DNA of 64,000 nucleotides, taken from assembly GCA_965240325.2 (NCBI GenBank), contig OZ251253.1, positions 620,001 to 684,000 on the forward strand, written 5' to 3'. Positions 1 through 8,239 of the stretch are shown in pieces. Origin of the DNA: Rebecca billardiae RCC1528 (Eukaryota > Haptophyta). The stretch's first letter is position 1. Every line of letters begins with the position of its first letter. The position numbers and the translations under genes are program-made. Under the pieces are notes generated by a model. The model saw only the letters and a program-made list of their open reading frames with translations. It ran no database searches and was not told the origin of the DNA.

Positions 1-245
1 AGTCTCACGAACTAAGTCCTCATACACGAGCGCTGAACCCACCTGCATATTGATATATTGTTGATGCCTGCCCGTCCCTCGACGGTGAACCGGCGTCACG
101 CCACCGACCGCGGGCCGACACGCCTGCACCGCTCCCGGATCAACCGATTCCGCCGAGCCTACTGCCTAGTCCTCGCTCTCAGACCAGAGACCTCACGCCC
201 ACGCCCACGGGCCCGCGTCACGGGGGAGCCGAATCGGAGCCGGCC
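1..245. other. left margin, no gene seen
   Basis: Downstream flank of the minus-strand pyruvyl-transferase-like gene. Reading frames here are short and show no family motif. No terminator or polyadenylation signal can be identified with confidence. Confidence 0.5.
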
Positions 246-1424
246 TTACGCGGCCGGATCGAGCCCGCAGGCCAGTCGCATGGCTGGCAGCACGGCCGTG
301 ACGTACTGGACCGCCATCCACGCGCGGTCCGTGAAGCTCACGCGCGGCTGCAGGCCGCCCTCGCTGCACGCGGCGCGCGCGGCCGCGAGCGTCTCCCGGC
401 CCTTCTCGGCGCGCAGCGGCGCCCCCATTGACGGCAGCATCAGCATCCAGCCGAAGATGTCCATGCTGTGGAGCAGCCCGTCGGCGCCCGGCGGCGCGCG
501 TCGGCGCACGTTGAACGCGAGGCCCGAGAGGTAGTCCGCGTACTTGTTCAGCCCCTCCGAGCTTGTGTGCGCGAACATGGACGGCATACCGAGCGCGTCC
601 GCCACCACGAGGCCATGCAGGGAGGATGTGACCAGCAGGTCGCAGTCGAGCAGCTCGTTCAGCACGCCCTTGGGCGGCTGGTCGACGGAGATCACGCGCA
701 GCTTGGAGAGCCAGCCGAGCACCTTGAGCCGCTTGTCCGTCATGTGCGGCATCAGGCAGATGCCGCCGCCGCCCACGTGCGCCAGCCCGCGGAGCCACGG
801 CAGCAGCTCGGGCACGAACAGCGCGGGGTCGCCAAAGACGGCGGGCACGTGCCGCACGCCGAGCGCGAGCAGGCGGTCGCGGCTGAGGCGGCCGCGGACG
901 GAGGTGACGCGCAGGTCCGCCCACGCGGGGTCGGGCTTGACGACGCCCGCCGGCGCGGCGTGGAACCCCGCGCCGGCGACGATGTCCCCGACCCGAGCGC
1001 CTTCGAGCGTCGAGCCGCCCAGCAGGAGCTTGCTGAAGTGGCGCTTGTCAGGGTCGGCGCCGCCGCTCAGCGCGCGGAAGAGCTCGACGCTGAGGTCCTC
1101 GCCAAAGTTGTACCCGTTCGGGCCGGGCCGCTGGAGCACCTTCATTCGGGGCGCGCACGGCTGACCACGCATCGTGCGGTTGACGAGCGCTCCGAGCGTC
1201 GCGCGCAGCTCGGCGCGCGCGGCGGGCGTGCCCTGAAAGCGCACGCGCTCGGCCTGCGAGAGCGGCTTGCACGCGGCGTTGGGCGCTGGCGCGGTGGGCG
1301 CCACGCCGTTTGCGGAGGCGAGGGGTGGCGTGGGGATGGGCGTGCCCACACCCCACGCGCCCCGCAGCCAAGCCGCCGCGACGAGCAGTGCCCACCGCGA
1401 TACCGCGGGCCACGCGAGCGGCAT
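246..1424 (-). CDS. polysaccharide pyruvyl transferase family protein
   Basis: Single-exon gene for 392 residues. The N-terminus (about residues 7-26, rich in Ala, Leu and Trp) looks like a signal peptide or signal anchor, so the enzyme probably works in the secretory pathway. The body carries the family hallmarks in order: NFGEDLS (106-112), LLGGSTL (134-140), VRGRLSRD (176-183), GDPALF (198-203) and SSLHGLVVADALGMPS (267-282). Known members (bacterial ExoV/CsaB types and the yeast Pvg1 type) transfer pyruvate from phosphoenolpyruvate to a sugar to make a ketal. The acceptor here cannot be predicted. It lies 135 bp downstream of a sulfotransferase-like gene on the same strand, and both would add negative charge to glycans, but shared function is inference. 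The ATG was chosen because it gives the hydrophobic leader. Confidence 0.85.
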   Translation of the reverse strand: MPLAWPAVSRWALLVAAAWLRGAWGVGTPIPTPPLASANGVAPTAPAPNAACKPLSQAERVRFQGTPAARAELRATLGALVNRTMRGQPCAPRMKVLQRPGPNGYNFGEDLSVELFRALSGGADPDKRHFSKLLLGGSTLEGARVGDIVAGAGFHAAPAGVVKPDPAWADLRVTSVRGRLSRDRLLALGVRHVPAVFGDPALFVPELLPWLRGLAHVGGGGICLMPHMTDKRLKVLGWLSKLRVISVDQPPKGVLNELLDCDLLVTSSLHGLVVADALGMPSMFAHTSSEGLNKYADYLSGLAFNVRRRAPPGADGLLHSMDIFGWMLMLPSMGAPLRAEKGRETLAAARAACSEGGLQPRVSFTDRAWMAVQYVTAVLPAMRLACGLDPAA

Positions 1425-1559
1425 CGTCCGCGCAAGCTTGGTCCGCGATACCGTCGCCGACTTGATGCAGATCCCGCTGTCGAGATCTCCGATCCGCCGG
1501 GGAGGCCGGGTTACTGGCGGCTTTCATCCGCGCTACTTTTTAAAATGCGGTCCGGTCCG

Positions 1560-2648
1560 TCAGTGCTCGGTCGCGGGCGGTGGGCCGGGCGACTGCTTCG
1601 CCATATACAGCACATGCCTGATCAGGTGTTCCACCCACAGGCTCTCCCTCGCCTCCATCGTCGCGAGGTGGCCGTAGTCCTGGGTGGTGAGCGCCGGAAC
1701 CCTCGCTTCCCCCTTCAGGCGAAAATGCATCTGGATGCCGGCCCCGAGCAGCGGCACGCCCAGCACGGGCTCGAGCGCCATCAGCGACGGCGCCCACGCG
1801 TCGATGCACCCGACCCACGCGACGCGCGGGTGGTCGATCAGCCGCCCTGCCAGGGCGCTGGGCGAGAGGCGCGCGATGGCGCCACTGCGGCGCACGGTGT
1901 CCTGGCTACCCTGGTACCCCCAGAGCTTCTCGTAGTAGAGCAGTTGCGAGCTCAGCGCCTCCCGCTGGTACTCCTCCGACCGGATCCACGCGGAGAAGTT
2001 GGTCATCCGCTCGTCGGCGGCGCCGCCGCGGCCGGTCCGCTCGCCAGCGCCGCCGCGGCCGGCCATGAACATGGAGATGCGGAACGGGACGGTCCTGCGC
2101 ACCAGGATGAGCAGCTTCGCGTCGGGCAGGGAGAGGTGCCACCGCACTGACGCGTGCATGTAGATGACCGTGGCTGTCTGGCTACGTACGCTGGGCTCGT
2201 GCTCAGGAGCGACCTGATGGCTCTCGGCGAGGCCCAGCTTGTATCGGGGATCGCAGCTGCCGTCCGAGCGGCGCGCTTGCTTGTCACCCGAGGACTCGCG
2301 CGAGCCGCACTCGACGCACGCAGCCGTGTAGTATAGCAGCGCGGAGAGCGTCGTCCCGCCCGTCTTCGCCAGGTGCGGAAACGCGAAGAGCTGGCGACGC
2401 TCCCCTCGCTTCCTCGGCGGACAAAGCTGCGCCTCGGACAAGCTTCGGCGCGGAGCGCCCTCCGTCGGCGCGGAGCCATTCTTCTCGACCGGCGCCACGA
2501 GCGGTGCCGGGTGGCCATCGCCGGCCATGGGCATACTCGCAGCTGAGGTGAAGATCGCCAAGACCAGCGCCACGAGGGCGCGCCGAGCGGGCGGCGCCAC
2601 GAAGGCGCGCCGAGCGGGCGGCGCCGGCGCGCGGTTGAGCACCGTCAT
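1560..2648 (-). CDS. sulfotransferase-like type II membrane protein
   Basis: Encodes 362 residues from the ATG at 2648. An in-frame ATG at 2750 would add 34 residues, but the start at 2648 places a hydrophobic anchor (residues 22-38, ALVALVLAIFTSA) near the N-terminus. FPHLAKTGGTTLSALLYY matches the 5'-phosphosulfate-binding loop of PAPS-dependent sulfotransferases (PKTGGTT type). LILVRRTVPFRISMF matches the 3'-phosphate-binding segment (RxP...R.S). The expected role is Golgi transfer of sulfate from PAPS to a carbohydrate. The acceptor is unknown. Several Cys residues and a polybasic, Ala-rich stem lie between anchor and domain. Same strand as, and 135 bp upstream of, the pyruvyl-transferase-like gene. 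Confidence 0.72.
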   Translation of the reverse strand: MTVLNRAPAPPARRAFVAPPARRALVALVLAIFTSAASMPMAGDGHPAPLVAPVEKNGSAPTEGAPRRSLSEAQLCPPRKRGERRQLFAFPHLAKTGGTTLSALLYYTAACVECGSRESSGDKQARRSDGSCDPRYKLGLAESHQVAPEHEPSVRSQTATVIYMHASVRWHLSLPDAKLLILVRRTVPFRISMFMAGRGGAGERTGRGGAADERMTNFSAWIRSEEYQREALSSQLLYYEKLWGYQGSQDTVRRSGAIARLSPSALAGRLIDHPRVAWVGCIDAWAPSLMALEPVLGVPLLGAGIQMHFRLKGEARVPALTTQDYGHLATMEARESLWVEHLIRHVLYMAKQSPGPPPATEH

Positions 2649-3141
2649 CCATGAACGAGGCTCATATCTACGACGAGAATCGCTTATTCGCGATTCGACG
2701 ACGAAATCCCAATCCGCATCAGTATTATTGAGAGCGAGAGATGAATGCATCTAATCATATCATCACCGTCTGTCCGTCATCCGCATCATGTGATGCAGGA
2801 CTGTGCTCTGTAGACTGTGGTGTGATCGAACTCTCGCCACGCTGCATCCACAGCGGCATGGCAACGAGTCTCAGTGCCCGTGCTGCAGACGCAGCAGCGA
2901 TGGAGCTCGCGAGCACACCGCTCGGTGCGCGACACGCCCCCCCGGCCTGCATCCACGCTCCGCGCGCCACCGACGCACGCGGCACAGGGAGTCCATCAGA
3001 GCCGGCCGCACCCGGCAGCCCTCATGGGCGGCGCAGCGGCATTGGTGGCCACTGTGGGGCGCGACGCCGGCGAGCAGCCACGCGCCCGGCACGGCGCGGT
3101 GCGCAGCCTGCCCGCCCCTCGGCGACGCGCCCAGCCAGCGG
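2649..3141. other. intergenic spacer, 493 bp
   Basis: Lies between the 5' end of the sulfotransferase gene and the 3' end of the next minus-strand gene, so it should hold the former's promoter and the latter's 3' untranslated region. A lower-GC stretch at about 2670-2770 probably marks the promoter. No RNA gene or repeat recognised. Confidence 0.4.
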
Positions 3142-5069
3142 CTACGCGTACGAGAGGCCGATGTCTGCGATCACCGCCAGCACAAAGCCCGCGCCCAGCC
3201 AGCGGCGCGTGCGCTTGGTCTCGTCCGCTGCCTCCACGCCGTCCGCGTGCCTGCGCCCGCGGCGGGGGGCGGGAGCAGAGCGGGGGAGGGCGGGGAGGGA
3301 GGGTGGGCGGCGAGCGAGGGCGTCGGGCGCGCGCGGCTCAGGCCTGCAGGGCGGCGCCACGCGGGACGCAGGGCTCGCGCGTGCGCACACTTGCAGAGCT
3401 CGCTGAGCGAGGCGCCGAGAGACGGGCCGAATGGCGCGGCGGGCGGCGGCGGGCGCTCGACGAGCGCGGCCGCGTCGACGCGCACGGCGCCCGGGCCCGC
3501 TAGGGCCGCCAGCTCCCGCGCGGCCTGGCGCTCGGCGGGCGGCGTGCGCCGGAGCGCGTTGGGCCACCAGGACCAGCGGCGCGCCGTGATTGGCTGCTCA
3601 GCTGCCTCCAGCCAGCGCGAGATTGCAATCTCGGTGCCGGGCAGGCACTCTGCGCGCTGCTCGAGCGCGGCCGCGACGTCGGCGGGCCGCAGGCCCGGCG
3701 CGCCGGCGGCCGGCGTCGCGGCGCCCGCACTGGCCGTGGCCACCGGGGCGGCGGCGGCGGCGGAGGGCGGCGGCGGCGAGGCGGCCGCGATCGGCGCGCC
3801 GCCCACGCTGTGCGCGCCGCCGCCGCCCGCGGCGGGCGTTGCCGGCGCCGCGGCCGCCGGGGCTGCCGGCGCCGCGCCGCCTTTCGGCGCCTCTGCCGCG
3901 GCGCCCGCACCCGTGGCGCCAGCGCCAGCCCCGGCGCCCCCGCCATCGCCCTTCTCCTCGGGCGCCGTCGTCGTCGGCGTCGTCGTCGGCGGCGGCGGCG
4001 GCGGCGGGTCCGTCACGGCCACGGGAAGGCAGCGGCCGAGCGCGGCCGCAGCGGGGCGCGTGGCGCGCGCGAGCTCGGCGAGGAGCGCGCGCGCCTCGGC
4101 GAGGGAGAGCGACTCGGCCGCGGTGTGGGCACTGGGCTCGACCGTCGCCGTCGCCGCCGCCGCCGCCGCGTCGGCTGCGGGCGCGTCGGCGCCCGCGCCG
4201 CCTAGGCCGCGCGCGCCCGCGCCGTGCGCGCCCGCGCGCCAGAGCCTGAGCCAAGCGCGCGCGCGCTCGTGCGCGCCGCCGTACGCGATGTGCGCGAGGC
4301 ACTCGCGCAGCGCGTCGCCGCCCTCGAGCAGCGCCACGCTCGCCGCCGCGTCGCCATCCGCCGTCGCCGGCGCGGCCGCTCCCGCCGCCGCGCCCGCCGC
4401 CTCCGCCCCCGCCGGTCCGCCGCCGCCGCGCGCGGCCGCCGTGGCCGCCGCGCCCAGCAAGCCAGCCGCCTGCCGCAGCGCGGTCTGCACGGCGAGCGCG
4501 CGCGCGAGCGGCGCGAGCGCCTCGCGCGCGTCCTCAAAGCGCAGCCTCGGCTCGTCCGCGCCGTCCGCGGGCGTGTAGTCCGCGTCGGGCAGCTCGCCCT
4601 CGCGCTGCGGCGGCATCGGCAGTTGGCTAAGCACGACGGCGCGCGCGGTCGGCTCGAGCGCCGAGCTGACGACGTCGTCGAGCGAGCGCGCGCCGGCCTC
4701 GAGCGCGACGGCGAGCACGCCGAGCCGCGCGCGCGCGAGCTCGCCGCTCTCCGCCGCGCCCGCGCCCGCGCCCTCGCTCCCGCCGCCGCCGCCGCCGCGC
4801 GCGCCGCCGAACGCGCCGGCCGCGCCCGCGGCGCTGAGCGCGCGAGCGAGCAGCGGCTCAGCGGCGGGCGCGACGCCCGGCGGGAGCAGCGAGGGCCCGT
4901 CCATCTCGCTGAGCACGTGCGAGATGCGCCCGCGCCGCACCTTGCGCAGGCGCACTGCGAGCGCGGGGCGCGGTGGGGGCGCCGCGCGTCACGCCGCGCC
5001 GCTGCGCCGCGCCGCGCGCCGCGCGCCGCGCGGCGCGCGCGAGCACGCACGGTTGAGGTCGCGCGCCAT
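3142..5069 (-). CDS. tail-anchored Ala/Pro-rich protein, function unknown
   Basis: Three-exon model on the minus strand: 5069-5051, 4954-3391, 3250-3142, giving 563 residues. Intron 1 (5050-4955) runs GTGCGTG to CTCGCAG and intron 2 (3390-3251) GTGTGCG to GGCGCAG. Both keep the frame. The spliced N-terminus begins MARDLNLRLRKVRRGR, followed by helical stretches and a long Ala/Pro/Gly linker with Pro and Thr runs (about 300-410). A conserved-looking segment near residue 450 includes ISRWLEAAEQP and WSWWPNALRRTPP. The last exon supplies KRTRRWLGAGFVLAVIADI, a single hydrophobic helix ending a few residues before the stop, typical of tail-anchored membrane proteins. I do not recognise the family. 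Without intron 2 the frame runs on to 3171 with low-complexity sequence and no helix, which favours the spliced form. Confidence 0.6.
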
Positions 5070-5309
5070 GTCGTCGAAGAAGGTACGCGCGGGTTGCCGG
5101 CACGCCAGCGCGCGCGGCGGGGGCCGCCTCGCGGCGCGCCTCGCGAGGGCGAGCATCGGCGGCGGCGCGCGGCTCGAGGCGGCAGCAGAGGGCAGGCGGC
5201 GCCGCGCGCCCACGCGCCTGCCAGTGGCCAGTCGCACAGCTTTCGCTTGATGAGGCCCGGACGCAGCGAGAGCTCGCACCAGCATGGTGGCTGAGGCTGG
5301 GCCGCGATC
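5070..5309. promoter_or_regulatory. divergent promoter region (tail-anchored protein / RCC1 gene)
   Basis: 240 bp between two outward-facing start codons (5069 minus, 5310 plus). No TATA box is visible. The DNA is almost uniformly GC-rich, with the least GC-rich part at 5225-5290. Assigned by position only. Confidence 0.4.
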
Positions 5310-6980
5310 ATGAGCGCGCTCGATGACCTTCTCGCCGCGCTCGACCGGCTGCGCGCCGAGCTCGCGACGCGCGCGCTCGCCGCCGACGAGCACGCCGCGC
5401 TCCACGCCGTCGAGGCCGAGCTCCATGAGCTGCTTGCCGCGAGTACCCGGGACGCGCCGCCTCGCCCTGGCGAGGGCGGCGTGCGCGAGAGCCGATGCGA
5501 AGAGTCGCCGCCCGCCGCGACGCTCACTTCGCTGCCCACCGAGCTGATCGAGCGCATCGTGCACTTCTTGCTCACGGACGTGGGTGCCACCGTCTCGCTC
5601 AGCGCCACCTCGCGCCTCTTCCGCGGCACGCCTCCCGTGCGCTCGCCGATTGACAGCGCGCTGCTTTGGCACGCGCGGTGCTGGGGGCTGGAGCGCGCGG
5701 CCCTGTCGGCCATTCGCAACGAGCCGAGGCCGACGCGTGTCCTACTCGAGATGGAGCGCGTGAGGCGCGGCGCGAGTGCGCACGCGAGCGCCTTCGCCGC
5801 GAACGCGCGCGCGAGCGCGTTTGTCCTCGCGTGCGGCGGGCTGGTGACGTGTGGCGAGGAGAGAGCTCGGAATGCGCGCGGCCAGCTGGTGCGCACGTAC
5901 GCTCAGCCCGCCCTCGGGCATGGCGGCGACGCACGCGCGCCGCCCGAGACCACGCCTCGCCGTGTCGCCGCCCTCGCGGGCGTGCGCATCCAGGCCGTCG
6001 CCTTGGGCAGCAACCACCTGCTCGCGCTGAGCGAGGCCGGCGCCGTGTACGGCTGCGGCGACAATGTCCAAGGGCAGCTGGGGCTGGGGCACGCCGAGGC
6101 GGTGAGGGCGCCCGCGCGCATCGGCGCGCTCGCGGGCGAGCACGTCGTGTGCATCGCCGCGTGCGAATTCCGCAGCCTCGCGCTCACCGCCGCCGGGCGC
6201 GTGTACAGCTGGGGCTACGTCGGGCCCACGCGTGCGTGGCACGGCGTCGGTGAGCTCGGGCACGCGGACGCGGAGGACCGGCGGGCGCCCGCGCTGGTGG
6301 AGGGCCTGGCGCACACGCGCATCGCCGGCGTCGCCGCGGGCAAGGCGCACACCCTGGCGCTCTCGATCGCGGGCGCCGTGTACTCCTTCGGCCTCGGCCA
6401 TGGTGGGCAGCTCGGCCACGGCGACAGCGCGCACCAGCCTCTGCCCGTGCGCGTCGAGGCGCTCGCGGCCGTGCGCGCCGTGCACGTGAGCGCGGGCTGG
6501 TACCACAGCCTGGTGGTGGACGCTGAGGGTGGCGTGCACTCGTTCGGGCAGGGCGACACCGGGGCGCTCGGCCTCGGCGACTGGAAGGGCCAGCCCACGC
6601 CCACGCGCATCGCCGCGCTGGCGGGCGTGCGCGTCGTGCGCGCGTTCGCCGGCAACGGCACCAGTCTGTTTCTTGACGCGGCCGGCGGCGCGCACACGTG
6701 CGGCCGCGGCCTCAGCGGGGTGACGGGGCACGGCGACACGGCCAACAGGCGGGTGCCCGCGCGCGTGGCGGCGCTGGCGGGCGTGCGCGTCACCGGCGTC
6801 GCGCTGGGCGCGCTCCACGCCATCGCCGCGACGTCGGACGGGCGCGCCTACTCGTGGGGGCGCGCGTCCGCGGCGCTCGGGCTCGGCCACAGCGCGCGAG
6901 ATCGCGATCTCGTCGGGCCGGACGGTGAGCCGCAGTACGTGAGCGTGCCGCGGCGGATCGTGGGCCGCGATCGCGGCTGA
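5310..6980 (+). CDS. F-box-like RCC1-repeat protein
   Basis: Single-exon gene, 556 residues. Residues 1-42 form a predicted coiled coil. Residues 74-106 (LPTELIERIVHFLL, then SATSRLFR) match an F-box. Residues about 235-550 hold RCC1-type blades, with the recurring pattern GxG-x-GQLGLGH, AGxxHxLAL, VYSFG/VYSWG: for example GCGDNVQGQLGLGH, YSFGLGHGGQLGHGD and HSFGQGDTGALGLGD. About six to seven blades can be read, enough for a propeller. Family knowledge: RCC1-fold proteins act as guanine-nucleotide exchange or binding scaffolds, and with an F-box the protein would be a substrate receptor of an SCF ubiquitin ligase. That role is inference. The start ATG precedes the coiled coil and there is no frame upstream. 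Confidence 0.85.
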   Translation: MSALDDLLAALDRLRAELATRALAADEHAALHAVEAELHELLAASTRDAPPRPGEGGVRESRCEESPPAATLTSLPTELIERIVHFLLTDVGATVSLSATSRLFRGTPPVRSPIDSALLWHARCWGLERAALSAIRNEPRPTRVLLEMERVRRGASAHASAFAANARASAFVLACGGLVTCGEERARNARGQLVRTYAQPALGHGGDARAPPETTPRRVAALAGVRIQAVALGSNHLLALSEAGAVYGCGDNVQGQLGLGHAEAVRAPARIGALAGEHVVCIAACEFRSLALTAAGRVYSWGYVGPTRAWHGVGELGHADAEDRRAPALVEGLAHTRIAGVAAGKAHTLALSIAGAVYSFGLGHGGQLGHGDSAHQPLPVRVEALAAVRAVHVSAGWYHSLVVDAEGGVHSFGQGDTGALGLGDWKGQPTPTRIAALAGVRVVRAFAGNGTSLFLDAAGGAHTCGRGLSGVTGHGDTANRRVPARVAALAGVRVTGVALGALHAIAATSDGRAYSWGRASAALGLGHSARDRDLVGPDGEPQYVSVPRRIVGRDRG

Positions 6981-8239
6981 TGGCGAGCGCGCGCCGTCGT
7001 CGCGCGCGCCAATATATGGCGCGCGGCGGCGGTAGATCGACGGTGACGACCGTCAGCGCGGATGTACCGCGTCGTGCTGCGTGGGCAGTGACTCTGACGC
7101 GGCGGGCGGCTGATCACGCACCATTGCACGGTCCGCGCGGCGCCGGACTTGAGGCGGATACGGTGAGGGGTGTCTACCGCGCCGGCCGGCGGCCGCCGCC
7201 GCCTGGATGGGGGCTGCGCGGATGATGAGCTGCGGGCCCCGGGCCGGCGGCGGCTGGCTGCGCTCGGACCGGCGGCCCGGCGCCGGCCTCCGGTCGTCCG
7301 ACTCAGTCCAGTGAGTCCGAGTAGTAGCTGTAGTTACTAGTTAGTCAGACGGCACTGACACGGTCAGATGAGTATTGAGTCCACCGCGCGTAGTTAAAGT
7401 GTCCGGAGCCGGCCGCGCCAGCGCCGGGCCTGCCCTGCGGCGGCGCCCGCGTCGGTCCGCGACACTGTGGCACGGCGGCGCTGATCGTGCCCGTGGCCCT
7501 CGGAAGTGCCATGACGACCGGGCATTCGCGGGCCGGTCCGCCCGCGCAGCCTGCGCCGCCTCAGTGGCACTGGCTAAGTGTCCGAGGCCCGCGCTGGCTG
7601 AGTAGCAGTAGTGACGGCGAGTCGTGCGCTGATGCGCTGACTCTAACGACGAGCGCAGCAGAGGGCGAGACGGTGCGGCGCGGAGCTCGCGCCGAGTGGA
7701 CGGCGCCGCCGCACCCGGCCGTAAGCCCGCGAACGGCTGTGAGAGTGCGATGGCGGCGGCGTCGCAGATCATCAGTCGTCATCGTCGTCGTCCGATCCGA
7801 TAATATATATCGTCTAGATCGTGCGTCATCATCCCCGGGACTAGCTGATATCGTCGTCGTCAGCATCAATTATTAATTATATATATATTATTTACGTCGC
7901 GTCATTCAATCATCATCATCGTCATCAGTATGTCATCGCGACGTCGAGTCATCATATCATCACTCCGGGATCACCGAGCCCGCATCAGCGGCCGGCCGGT
8001 CCGCCAGCGCGGGCATGCCGTGACTCGATCGCCGAGTCAGTGGCACGCGGCTGGCCAGCCGCCCGCGGAGCCGGTTACCGAGCGGCTGCGACGTACGGTA
8101 TCCGATATATGGCCGGCGCGTGGCGCCGTCGGTCCGCGGGTCACCGGGGCGGCGGCACTCCGACCTGCGGACAGCCGAGCCTCGGACTGGCGCGGCGCGG
8201 TGGCCGATGCGGACGCGCCAGCCTCACCGTCACGGTGCG
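6981..8239. other. intergenic region, 1.26 kb
   Basis: 3' flanks of two convergent genes (RCC1 plus, EDEM-like minus). An AT-richer island at about 7795-7930 includes short TATA and ATC/GTC runs. The open frames present are short and lack motifs. No gene seen. Confidence 0.5.
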
